From the NCBI RefSeq assembly GCF_002162375.1, contig NZ_CP021425.1, positions 3,666,766 to 3,730,765 on the forward strand: a DNA stretch of 64,000 nt, read 5' to 3'. Positions within the stretch are counted from its first letter, which is position 1; each line of letters opens with the position of its first letter. The position numbers and the translations under genes are program-made. This document shows, one piece after another, positions 10,149-19,681 of the stretch. The stretch is from Oleiphilus messinensis. Its GTDB lineage: Bacteria > Pseudomonadota > Gammaproteobacteria > Pseudomonadales > Oleiphilaceae. Under the pieces are notes generated by a model. The model was not told the DNA's origin and made no database searches. It was given only the letters and a program-made list of their open reading frames with translations.

Positions 10149-12539
10149 GTGAACATAAACTTCTCTAACAGACTATCTTTCAAGCTCGCGCGCAATACCG
10201 TTATTGTTGCGCTGCTGCTCGGCATGGTACTCAACCTGTTTCAAGTCTTCCTTGACTACTTGAATGAAAATACGGCACTCGACGAAGAAATCGAAGCCAT
10301 CATAACCATCAGCCACACGCCCGCGTCACAAATCGCTTACAATATTGATTCCCGGCTGGCTGAAGAGTTGCTCGAAGGCCTTTTGAAGCATCCCTCTATT
10401 ATTGAGGCCGATATTGTAGATACGGACAACCGGACACTGGCCAGACGGGAACGACTGGTTGCAGAATCCCCTTATCGCTGGATGAGTGATTTACTCTTCA
10501 ACCCCACCCGCAGTTATACGACTCGATTGTCAGTACAACAGCTGAATGATGTCGATCTGGGTAACCTCAATGTTGTAGTCGACACTTACCAAGCCGGAAT
10601 TTCATTTTTGAAACGGGCGGGCTTTACCATATTAAGCGGTTTTATCAAAAGTCTGGCCCTGTCTTTCCTGCTGCTCTTTGTCTTTTATCTGTTGCTCACA
10701 AAGCCGTTATTGGGTGTAATCGAGAGTATTAGTGTTCGCTCTGTAGATTCACCGGAAAAAGCTCGACTACCGGTACCTAAAGGTCATGAAAATGACGAAA
10801 TCGGGATACTCGTCGAAAGCACAAACGATCACTTGCATACCATTGAAAAAAGCCTGTTAAAAATACGTCAGGCTGAAGCCCGGTTAAAGACCTACTCGGA
10901 ACAACTCGAACAAATTGTCGAAGCTCGCACACGGGAACTGTCTGATAAAAATGATCAGCTCCTGAAGAGTAACCGGGAACTGGTTATTGCAAAAGAAGAA
11001 GCCGTAAAACGCGCTAAAGCGCGGGCAGATTTTCTCGCCAACATGAGTCACGAGATTCGAACACCTTTCAATGGCGTCTTGGGAATGATCAGCCTGACCA
11101 TGGAAGAACCCCTCACCGAGCGCCAGAAACGACAACTTGACGTGGCTTACAATTCTGGCGTCTCCTTGCTGCAGGTATTAAACGACATCCTGGACATTTC
11201 TAAAGTCGAAGCAGGCAAATTGACACTGGAAAGCATCAGTTTTGATCTGCGGAAAACAATCGATGAAGTCACGAGTTTACTGGCGCAAAACTCGAACGCC
11301 AAAAACATTTATCTCCGAACGTATATCGACCCGCAATTTCCCGAACGGGTTTACGGCGATCCCACGCGCATCCGCCAGGTCATCAGCAACCTGATTGGCA
11401 ATGCCATCAAGTTCACCGAACATGGCGGTGTGTCCGTATTCCTCGGTGTAGAACAAAACAGTGCGGTATTGCGGGTGGAGGATACCGGCATTGGCATTTC
11501 AAGAAACGCACTGCACAAAATCTTTTCACCGTTCTCCCAGGCGTATTCAGACACGACACGTAAATACGGTGGAACCGGGTTGGGGCTAACCTTGTGTAAA
11601 CAGTTAGTCACCCATATGTCAGGATCCCTGGAAGTTGATTCTGAAGAGGACGTTGGCAGCTGCTTCACCGTTCGAATCCCACTGCGTGAAGACATCTCTC
11701 ATTCCGAACCGCCGGTTCCCGAGCCACTCTCTGCGTACACATACTTGCTACTTCATAGTAACGAGAGCCATACGGGTTTTGATTTCATTCGTGACCAATT
11801 GCAGTATTGGAAACTCAAAATTGTCAGTATCAATATTGATGAAGAAGAGAAACTCTCCGAAGCCATCACAAGCAAGGTTCCAGCATCCGGTCCAACGGTG
11901 ATCCTGACAGGAGAGCCTCCGGTACTGAGTCAACTAGCCCTCCTCCCTGACCGCTTCCGGGACGACCCGGTGATACTCTGCAGTAACAGGCAACAACCGG
12001 AAATTCACGCTGAAGTACAGAGCAGTCAACGCAAAATAGCTCAATTGCAGAATCCTGTTAGTCGTAACAGCCTTCAGCATGCCTTACTGGGGGTAATGGC
12101 TACAGAATCCCCCACAGAGACCCAGACCAAAGTTATCGAGAAAGAGGCAAAGAGTGAAACTAATGAGTACTCCATTCTGTTGGTCGAAGATAATCAAGTC
12201 AATCAGATGGTTGCCAAAGCCATATTGAAGAAACTTGGCTATCAGGTGAAAGTGGCAGCAAATGGAAAGGAAGCGGTCGATATTTTACAGGTACAAACCT
12301 TCGACGCGGTACTAATGGATTGCCATATGCCGCTCATGGACGGCTACGAAGCGACCCGGACGATTCGAAATCAATTGGGTTTACAGGACATACCCATTAT
12401 CGCCGTCACAGCGAATGTCATGCATGGCGATAAAGAAAAATGCTTCAGCTCAGGCATGAATGATTATGTCACCAAACCCTATGAACGACACGTTCTGGTG
12501 GAAAAACTGGAAAAATGGATTAACCGGAAAGCCGCGTAA
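10149..12539 (+). CDS. hybrid sensor histidine kinase / response regulator
   Basis: 796-aa membrane hybrid kinase. A transmembrane helix (about 15-35), a short periplasmic sensor (about 36-165) and a second helix (about 170-192) lead into a HAMP-like segment, a coiled coil (about 250-290) and HisKA with the phospho-accepting His in FLANMSHEIRTP (about 301). HATPase_c shows NLIGNAIKFTEHGG, DTGIGIS and GGTGLGL. A C-terminal receiver (about 675-795) carries the phospho-acceptor Asp (about 724) in VLMDCHMPLMDG and the conserved Lys in VTKPY. Between kinase and receiver (about 530-655) lies a degenerate receiver-like domain. No Hpt domain is present, so a separate phosphotransfer protein would be needed. 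Start is a GTG. Signal and output are unknown; it is BarA/GacS-like in layout only. Confidence 0.9.
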   Translation: MNINFSNRLSFKLARNTVIVALLLGMVLNLFQVFLDYLNENTALDEEIEAIITISHTPASQIAYNIDSRLAEELLEGLLKHPSIIEADIVDTDNRTLARRERLVAESPYRWMSDLLFNPTRSYTTRLSVQQLNDVDLGNLNVVVDTYQAGISFLKRAGFTILSGFIKSLALSFLLLFVFYLLLTKPLLGVIESISVRSVDSPEKARLPVPKGHENDEIGILVESTNDHLHTIEKSLLKIRQAEARLKTYSEQLEQIVEARTRELSDKNDQLLKSNRELVIAKEEAVKRAKARADFLANMSHEIRTPFNGVLGMISLTMEEPLTERQKRQLDVAYNSGVSLLQVLNDILDISKVEAGKLTLESISFDLRKTIDEVTSLLAQNSNAKNIYLRTYIDPQFPERVYGDPTRIRQVISNLIGNAIKFTEHGGVSVFLGVEQNSAVLRVEDTGIGISRNALHKIFSPFSQAYSDTTRKYGGTGLGLTLCKQLVTHMSGSLEVDSEEDVGSCFTVRIPLREDISHSEPPVPEPLSAYTYLLLHSNESHTGFDFIRDQLQYWKLKIVSINIDEEEKLSEAITSKVPASGPTVILTGEPPVLSQLALLPDRFRDDPVILCSNRQQPEIHAEVQSSQRKIAQLQNPVSRNSLQHALLGVMATESPTETQTKVIEKEAKSETNEYSILLVEDNQVNQMVAKAILKKLGYQVKVAANGKEAVDILQVQTFDAVLMDCHMPLMDGYEATRTIRNQLGLQDIPIIAVTANVMHGDKEKCFSSGMNDYVTKPYERHVLVEKLEKWINRKAA

Positions 12540-12562
12540 GCACCGGTGGCTTATTTAAGCAC

Positions 12563-12585
12563 GGATGACCTGTCAAAGGTCATCC
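12563..12585. terminator. stem-loop between convergent genes
   Basis: A perfect 9-bp inverted repeat (GGATGACCT / AGGTCATCC, 5-nt loop) lies 24 bp after the hybrid kinase stop and overlaps the last codons of the convergent PilZ gene. There is no T tract on either side, so it is a possible bidirectional stop or stabilising stem rather than a clear intrinsic terminator. Confidence 0.35.
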
Positions 12586-12977
12586 AGCAGCCATTCAGCC
12601 ACGGATTCTTTCCATTCGACGTAGGCAAGATCATCACTTTCAACAAAACGAATACCGGCAAGATAGAGTGTCTCAGCCCCCTGAGCGAGGCTTAGGGTAC
12701 CTTCCCGGCACCACATGACATCACACATTAAATCGAAACGTTTATCCCCCACTTCAATAATTAAAGGCAACAGCGCGCCCGGTGTTAATTTATCCGGAAG
12801 CGCGACCTGAGCACCATTAGCAGACAAATCCAGTGTTTCACACTGCACAACACGACTGGGTGAAGTGTCCCCGGGCAAAGGTGACATCACCTCGATAAAA
12901 AGAGAGCATGCAACATTTAATCTGAATTCCTCCCGGCGCTCATCGTCCCGTAGCCAACTATCGAACTCTTCGGTCAT
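12573..12977 (-). CDS. PilZ-domain protein (c-di-GMP binding)
   Basis: 134-aa soluble PilZ protein. Both c-di-GMP signatures are present: RRxxxR as RREEFR at residues 14-19 and DxSxxG as DLSANG at 50-55. Ligand binding is therefore expected, unlike the type IV pilus PilZ protein encoded at 55 kb. The ATG overlaps the stop of the upstream DUF1631-like gene by 4 bp, so the two are translated together and probably act in one c-di-GMP-responsive module. Its target is not evident from the sequence. Confidence 0.85.
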   Translation of the reverse strand: MTEEFDSWLRDDERREEFRLNVACSLFIEVMSPLPGDTSPSRVVQCETLDLSANGAQVALPDKLTPGALLPLIIEVGDKRFDLMCDVMWCREGTLSLAQGAETLYLAGIRFVESDDLAYVEWKESVAEWLLDDL

Positions 12978-14710
12978 CTGCCTGTTATCCTGATTCTGCT
13001 GACGGTTCGTTCAAGCGATTCATCGAACTCCGCGCCACTATCCAGAATTCTTGCTTCCTGGCGAACAAGCTGATCCACGAGTTCAGCGGCCTTGAGTTCA
13101 AAACGATTCAAACCTAAACGGTCTACAAATACCAGTTTAGACGTTGCTTTGATTTTTACCGCCAATTTGCCTTTTTCCGTTTTGCCATCCCGCGTGTATT
13201 CAACCCAGGCCCCCAGTCGTAGTGCCTCGATCTCTGCCAAGAGCACGCCTTCACGGGATGCCCGCTCTTCAGCAAAGGCAGCTTCAGCCAGGGCAACCTT
13301 TTCGGCCTCCAATCGCTGTCGTTCTGCTTCACGCTGCTCTTCAGCAAGCCGTTGCTGGCGTTTGATTTCTTCCGCTTCGGCTTTTGCCTTTTCCGCAGCC
13401 TTGTGTCTTTGTAACACCTGAGACTCAACAACCTTCATGAGCGCCTGTTCCGTGTCGTTCACAACATCAGTCAAACCGACCCATTCACCCAGTAATCTAA
13501 AACGTCCTTCTGATACTCGGGTAGAAACATCTGACATTGGCAACACGTCATATTTCATCCCCAGGAAGTTGGTTAGTAAACAATCCCGGGTGTCAGGATA
13601 GGTTTTTGCGATCTGAAACCGAGTGTCACTCCCATTTTCAAGTAACCATACACCATCCCCCAGCGGAGGCTGTGTAGAGGTGTCCATCGCTCCGGCATCA
13701 TCAGCAGGGTCTGATTCGAATGGGGCAAAGCGCTGCAACTCCAGCGGCAATCCCTGAATTTGCTGAATTAGAAAAAACTGAACTTCAGACAGGATACTCG
13801 CTGATTGATCATTGAGCATGCCACCAGCGCCAAGGCAGCGCTCCAGTTTCTCAACAAGATTCTCCACGATGGAGAGCAACATGTTTTTTTCTTTTTCGGT
13901 CGTTTTAGGTACAAAACACCACACCAGGTGCTTTGTATATTTATCAAGCTGTTCCGAAGACAGCTCCCCCTCTTCATGAAGGAGTGCTTTCTTCAGTAGA
14001 TCGAACCAGTACTCGTTCAGTAACTTGCAAACTGGCTCTGGTAACTTTCGATTACCTGCGTATTGATTGATAATTTTTTTCGCACGCCGCTGTGCATAAC
14101 GATTCTTGGACAGACCATACTCATTTTCGATCAATCGACTGACAGACCGGTCACGCCGGTCATTAATTTTTTTGAGCTTTTCATTCCAGTTTCGAAACAA
14201 CGGTAACCGATACTCTTTGTCACTGATTTTAGGGTTTACAAAAACCTCAACAAACTCATCAAGCAAATCGTAAAGTTGCCGTCCTTTGGGTCCAAATCCA
14301 CTGTAAACACCGATATATTGGGTCGCTACTCGATCAATCAAAAGCGCTAAATGGGTCAGTTCTTTGATATGTTCATCATCGACAGGATTACTTAACAACA
14401 TGTAAGCGATGGTGTAGCGACAACAGGAAAATGCCCCACGAACATCTGTATCCAGGTCGTTCTTTCGCACGTACACCTCAACCACCCGGTCGGCGAGATA
14501 TAAACAGTTGAAATTACGGGGAGTTAAAGGCGTATCTGCATACGTGCGTTTATACTTTTCAACAATGGACTCAGACTCTTTGGCGGTATAATTACGGACG
14601 GTGAACTCTACGAGTTCATTTTTTTCCTGCTCAGTTTGCTGCTCATTGGCAATCCTGTATTTTAGGCCAGGCACTCGCAAGTCTTTCACGATTTTTTCAA
14701 TGGGAAGCAC
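12974..14710 (-). CDS. DUF1631-family-like protein
   Basis: 578-aa cytoplasmic protein of unknown function. The N-terminal two thirds are helical. A charged Ala/Glu/Arg coiled coil (about 425-490, AEKAKAEAEEIKRQQRLAEE) precedes a small beta-rich C-terminal domain (about 495-575) with GAWVEYTRDGKTEKGKLAVK and LVFVDRLGLNRFEL, which closely resembles the C-terminal end of DUF1631 proteins. A W-F-PK segment near residues 275-285 also fits that family. DUF1631 proteins are usually longer (700 aa or more), so this is a short or diverged member. It starts at a GTG and is coupled by a 4-bp overlap to the PilZ gene, which suggests a shared c-di-GMP-linked role (inference). Confidence 0.7.
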   Translation of the reverse strand: MLPIEKIVKDLRVPGLKYRIANEQQTEQEKNELVEFTVRNYTAKESESIVEKYKRTYADTPLTPRNFNCLYLADRVVEVYVRKNDLDTDVRGAFSCCRYTIAYMLLSNPVDDEHIKELTHLALLIDRVATQYIGVYSGFGPKGRQLYDLLDEFVEVFVNPKISDKEYRLPLFRNWNEKLKKINDRRDRSVSRLIENEYGLSKNRYAQRRAKKIINQYAGNRKLPEPVCKLLNEYWFDLLKKALLHEEGELSSEQLDKYTKHLVWCFVPKTTEKEKNMLLSIVENLVEKLERCLGAGGMLNDQSASILSEVQFFLIQQIQGLPLELQRFAPFESDPADDAGAMDTSTQPPLGDGVWLLENGSDTRFQIAKTYPDTRDCLLTNFLGMKYDVLPMSDVSTRVSEGRFRLLGEWVGLTDVVNDTEQALMKVVESQVLQRHKAAEKAKAEAEEIKRQQRLAEEQREAERQRLEAEKVALAEAAFAEERASREGVLLAEIEALRLGAWVEYTRDGKTEKGKLAVKIKATSKLVFVDRLGLNRFELKAAELVDQLVRQEARILDSGAEFDESLERTVSRIRITGR

Positions 14711-14862
14711 TCAATTACTCCGAATAGTCCATTACGTAAATACCGATTCCTGCCACAAAACAGGATCAGGACAGCCGCTTAAAATTGATAGGGAGACCAG
14801 CATTACGACGCAATGTATCTACTGGTGTTACCGACACTGTAAACGCACCAACAATAGCCAAG

Positions 14863-14934
14863 GATAATAACGATTTTCAAGAATGATAACGACTTTCAAG
14901 AATAATAACGATATTAAAAGCTAATAACGATTTA
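14863..14934 (+). repeat. four direct repeats of 19-bp period with TAACGA core
   Basis: The hexamer TAACGA occurs at 14868, 14887, 14906 and 14925, exactly 19 bp apart. The first two units share the longer ATAACGAYTTTCAAGAAT pattern, and the last two are diverged in the flank. Two near-turns of the helix would place the four sites on a similar face. Arrays like this can bind a regulator cooperatively or arise by slippage; which applies is not decided by the sequence. Confidence 0.7.
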
Positions 14935-15015
14935 TTTTTGTTCTTTAGTGTCGCAATTAACACTCAACTGTTATTATTATCTGCTTTTAGAAGTCAGCAG
15001 ATCGGCTATATTCAC

Positions 15016-15045
15016 TTGAGAATGGTCATCAAACGGCAATATAAA
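15016..15045 (+). promoter_or_regulatory. candidate sigma-70 promoter of the DAHP synthase gene
   Basis: TTGAGA at 15016-15021 and TATAAA at 15040-15045 are separated by 18 bp, one more than the optimum. The element sits downstream of the 19-bp repeats and about 130 nt before the start codon. The call is by inspection only. Confidence 0.35.
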
Positions 15046-15174
15046 TACTCTAAACCCTATTTACAGCCGTAACGAACGCGGCAGCAGGTTAAACCATTCA
15101 AACTGACAAGTTTTGATGCACGTATAACCTGACAGCAATAATTTTTAATAGCAATAATTGAACTGGATTCAGAC

Positions 15175-16251
15175 ATGCCACATACCGGAATAGACAACAT
15201 AAACGTACTTAAGACTGAGGTTCTCATCACGCCTGACCAACTCCGTGCGGATATCCCTCTGACCGAAAAAGCATCGGAAACAGTCCTTAACGGGCGCGAG
15301 ACCATTCAGAATATTCTGGACAAGAAAGACCACCGTTTGTTCATCGTCATCGGGCCTTGCTCCATCCATGATGTCGATGCCGCCAAAGATTATGCGCAGA
15401 AGCTGAAAAAGCTCGCGGATGAACTTTCAGATACGTTATACATTGTTATGCGTGTTTATTTCGAAAAGCCACGAACTACAGTAGGCTGGAAGGGATTGAT
15501 TAACGATCCCCATTTGAATGATTCCTTTGATATCGAAAAAGGACTCCACATCGGTCGCCAACTCCTCATGGACATCAATGAAATTGGCTTACCAACAGCC
15601 ACAGAAGCACTGGATCCGATTTCACCTCAATACCTTCAAGATACCATTACCTGGTCTGCTATTGGCGCCCGCACCACGGAATCACAAACGCACCGTGAAA
15701 TGAGCAGCGGTCTATCCGTTTCCATCGGATTCAAAAATGGTACGGATGGCAGCCTAGAAGTTGCAGTTAACGCAATGAAATCCGTTTCTCACCCCCACAG
15801 TTTCCTGGGTATTGATTCGCAAGGTCATGTTTCCGTGATTCGGACCAAAGGCAACCCGTATAGCCACGTTGTACTGCGCGGAGGCGGCGGTAAGCCAAAC
15901 TATGATTCTGTGAGCGTAAACCTATGTGAACAGGCGATGGAAAAAGCGGGCCTTCGATCCGTAATCATGGTTGACTGCAGCCATGCTAACTCAAACAAAG
16001 ATCCTGCAATCCAACCGCTGGTAATGCAAGATGTCGCGAATCAGATTGTCGAAGGTAACAAATCAATTGTCGGATTAATGGTCGAGAGTAATCTCAACTG
16101 GGGCAGCCAACCGATTCCAGAAGATCTTTCCGAACTGAAATATGGCGTCTCAGTCACTGACGCCTGTATCGACTGGGAAACAACCGAGAAAGCACTGCGA
16201 GAAATGGATGAAAAATTGAAAGGCGTTTTACCTCAACGCCTGGAAAAATAA
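15175..16251 (+). CDS. aroG: 3-deoxy-7-phosphoheptulonate (DAHP) synthase, class I
   Basis: 358-aa type I-alpha DAHP synthase, the first step of the shikimate pathway (phosphoenolpyruvate plus erythrose 4-phosphate). Visible features: the metal-ligand Cys62 in IGPCSIHD, matching Cys61 of E. coli AroG; RVYFEKPRTTVGWKGL for PEP binding; GARTTESQTHRE; and the metal-binding DCSHANSNKD. The N-terminal regulatory arm is present, so feedback inhibition by an aromatic amino acid is expected. Which of Phe, Tyr or Trp cannot be read off reliably, so the symbol aroG is a family-level choice over aroF or aroH. It is a single-gene unit with its own leader and a strong terminator. Confidence 0.9.
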   Translation: MPHTGIDNINVLKTEVLITPDQLRADIPLTEKASETVLNGRETIQNILDKKDHRLFIVIGPCSIHDVDAAKDYAQKLKKLADELSDTLYIVMRVYFEKPRTTVGWKGLINDPHLNDSFDIEKGLHIGRQLLMDINEIGLPTATEALDPISPQYLQDTITWSAIGARTTESQTHREMSSGLSVSIGFKNGTDGSLEVAVNAMKSVSHPHSFLGIDSQGHVSVIRTKGNPYSHVVLRGGGGKPNYDSVSVNLCEQAMEKAGLRSVIMVDCSHANSNKDPAIQPLVMQDVANQIVEGNKSIVGLMVESNLNWGSQPIPEDLSELKYGVSVTDACIDWETTEKALREMDEKLKGVLPQRLEK

Positions 16252-16273
16252 TTCAGCACCCTGCCCTTGCTTA

Positions 16274-16308
16274 CTGGAAGTACTCGCATTTGCAGTACTT
16301 CCAGGTTT
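16274..16308 (+). terminator. terminator between aroG and cysG
   Basis: A perfect 10-bp inverted repeat (CTGGAAGTAC at 16274-16283, GTACTTCCAG at 16295-16304) with an 11-nt loop is followed by GTTT. It lies 22 bp after the aroG stop and 43 bp from the convergent cysG stop, so it can serve both directions. Confidence 0.65.
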
Positions 16309-16346
16309 AATCGTCCCCACCAGACGCCTTCAATACAACGCAAAGA

Positions 16347-17720
16347 TCAATCAAACCAACGCAATTTCTCACGCAAAAGCACAACTTCACCCACAATAAT
16401 CAGTGTTGGGGCCGCGATATTTGACTTTTCTACCTGGCCAACGATGGTTTCCAGTGTGCCTACTATCACCTGTTGTTCCGGTGTTGTACCTTTTGAAACC
16501 AGAGCAATTGGTGTTGTTTTGGCCAGCCCATGCTCAATCAGTTTACTGGAAATTACCGGCAATCCAGTTAACCCCATGTAAAATACCAACGTCTGATGCG
16601 GAGCGACAAATTCCTGCCACGGAAGATCACAGGTATTGTTTTTCAGGTGACCGGTTATAAACCGAACCGATTGAGAGTAATTTCGGTGCGTTAACGGTAT
16701 CCCGGCATAACTTGAACAACCGGAAGCTGCGGTGATACCCGGTACCACTTGAAAGGGCACAGACTCTTCCGCCAGACGCTCGATTTCTTCACCGCCTCGC
16801 CCGAAAATGAAAGGATCCCCCCCTTTTAAGCGCAAAACCCGCTTACCCTGCTTTGCCAGGGTAACCAACAGCTCATTAATATCCTGTTGCGGGACGGCAT
16901 GGTTGGCTCGCTCCTTTCCGACATGGATTCGCTCGGCATCATGTTTTACCATTTCCAGAATTGGCTTTGACACCAAGCGATCGTATAACACCACGTCAGC
17001 CTGTCGAATCAGCCGTAGAGCCCGGAATGACAACAGGTCTGGATCACCAGGGCCCGCACCTACGAGATACACTTCACCCGTGGCAGAGAATTGATCAGCA
17101 GCCAGAGAATCTTTTAGCGCTTTCTGGGCGTCCAACTCCTGGCCTGCGTATACCAGTTCCGCAAAATGCCCTTCAAGGTGCTTTTCCCAAAAGCGTCTTC
17201 GCTGGTTAATATTCGGAAACACAGCTCTAACCTGATCACGGAATTGTGCAGCGAGTTCGGTCAGTCGCCCGAATTGCGCTGGAATTGCCGCCTCAAGACG
17301 ACTCCGCAGCAACCGGGTCAACACCGGCAACTCGCCACCACTGGAAACAGCAGCAATTACGGGTGAACGGTCAATTACAGCCGGAAAAACGAAACTGCAC
17401 AACTCCGGGCATCCCGCCACATTCAGGGGGATTCCTCGTTTTTTTGTAGACTCGACAACTTGAGCGCGTAACGCTTCATCATCAGTCGTAGAAACCACTA
17501 ACTGAACACCATCAAGCATCGATTCAGTAAAACACGCTTGATGGGCTACAGCGCCACTGTCTATCAGAGCCTGAAGCCCTTCAATGACATTTGTTGAGAT
17601 CACGGTTACCTGACTCTGGGCGCGCAGCAGTAATTCAACTTTCCGAGCCGCAGCCTCATCACCACCCACAACCAGTGACGTTTCATTTTTCATGCGCATG
17701 AAAACGGGTAAAAAATCCAA
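16347..17720 (-). CDS. cysG: siroheme synthase CysG (trifunctional)
   Basis: 457 aa, the length of the fused E. coli enzyme. The N-terminal precorrin-2 dehydrogenase/ferrochelatase half (1-205) has an NAD-binding VVGGDEAAARK motif and the phospho-serine loop AVSSGGELPVL. The C-terminal uroporphyrinogen-III methyltransferase half (about 215-457) has VYLVGAGPGDPDLLS, the LKGGDPFIFGRGGEE motif and VPGITAASG. It makes siroheme from uroporphyrinogen III for sulfite and nitrite reductases. It is the last gene of the conserved ftsK-lolA-rarA-crcB-serS-cysG order, 131 bp after serS. Confidence 0.96.
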   Translation of the reverse strand: MDFLPVFMRMKNETSLVVGGDEAAARKVELLLRAQSQVTVISTNVIEGLQALIDSGAVAHQACFTESMLDGVQLVVSTTDDEALRAQVVESTKKRGIPLNVAGCPELCSFVFPAVIDRSPVIAAVSSGGELPVLTRLLRSRLEAAIPAQFGRLTELAAQFRDQVRAVFPNINQRRRFWEKHLEGHFAELVYAGQELDAQKALKDSLAADQFSATGEVYLVGAGPGDPDLLSFRALRLIRQADVVLYDRLVSKPILEMVKHDAERIHVGKERANHAVPQQDINELLVTLAKQGKRVLRLKGGDPFIFGRGGEEIERLAEESVPFQVVPGITAASGCSSYAGIPLTHRNYSQSVRFITGHLKNNTCDLPWQEFVAPHQTLVFYMGLTGLPVISSKLIEHGLAKTTPIALVSKGTTPEQQVIVGTLETIVGQVEKSNIAAPTLIIVGEVVLLREKLRWFD

Positions 17721-17851
17721 TCTAAGATCCTCGTGATCGAAACAAACAGACGACCTGATTCAACAAATCAGCTATTGAGCATAGTTTAACGGTCGGGGAG
17801 AAAGGCAGGGATACCCAAAAGTAGGTATCCCGAAAAGACAAAAAGCACGCT

Positions 17852-19141
<1,290 letters not shown>

Positions 19142-19258
19142 TTACTTACCTTTTTTCCAATCCTAAAAATGTCGGTTTACAGCCACTCCAAAAATCGCCC
19201 GTAAACATTATGACAGTAGAAACGCTCTGACAATAGAAACGCTCTGACACAAGAAATA

Positions 19259-19642
19259 CTATGACAACAGCGACCTGGATGTATAAATACCCAGCGCAAT
19301 GGCGAGCACACATAGTATAACGCTGCTCAACGTGTATATCACGGACTGCATGATCCGGCCCTCCTGAAGCATGAGGAATGCCTCAAGGGAATACGTTGAA
19401 AACGTCGTAAACGCCCCCAGAAACCCCACAACAGTCACAGCCCTGAATTCGGGATAGGCATGCATTTTCTGTATGACTACAACATACAGAACTCCCATCA
19501 GGAATGAACCGAGAATATTAACTGCTAATGTTCCAAATGGAAACTGCGTACCCGCAAAAGTACTCACCCAACCAATGACGAGATATCGGCACACCGCGCC
19601 AAGCGCGCCACCAAGTGCGACCGCCAGTATTTGAGTCAACAT
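19259..19642 (-). CDS. crcB: CrcB/Fluc fluoride channel
   Basis: 127-aa protein with four transmembrane helices, the length of a Fluc fluoride exporter subunit. Signature elements include GGALGAVCRYLVIGW at residues 11-25, the PFGTLAVNILGSFLMG block with the conserved Asn, and VGFLGAFTTFSTYSLE with the central Phe/Thr pore residues. Two copies dimerise antiparallel to form the pore that lowers cytoplasmic fluoride. It lies 40 bp after rarA. No fluoride riboswitch was identified upstream. Confidence 0.95.
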   Translation of the reverse strand: MLTQILAVALGGALGAVCRYLVIGWVSTFAGTQFPFGTLAVNILGSFLMGVLYVVVIQKMHAYPEFRAVTVVGFLGAFTTFSTYSLEAFLMLQEGRIMQSVIYTLSSVILCVLAIALGIYTSRSLLS

Positions 19643-19681
19643 TTGATTCTACCTGCTTAGCTTGACATTCTTTTTACGGTC

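Larger units (their letters stand above)
14711..15174. other. divergent intergenic region with phased repeats and the aroG leader
   Basis: 464 bp without a gene between the DUF1631-like gene and the DAHP synthase. It contains four TAACGA motifs at exact 19-bp spacing, an AT-rich stretch, a short inverted repeat (ATCTGC near 14980 with GCAGAT shortly after) and a candidate promoter about 130 nt before the aroG start. No short leader peptide rich in aromatic residues was found. Confidence 0.6.

Noticed and set aside
13092-13421. 109-aa Ser/Ala-rich plus-strand frame opposite the DUF1631-like gene
   Set aside because: Antisense to the Ala/Glu/Lys coiled coil; composition is a mirror of that region.
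14863-14934. CRISPR-like array
   Set aside because: The units are 19 bp with only 6-bp perfectly kept cores and no unique spacers; they are phased direct repeats.
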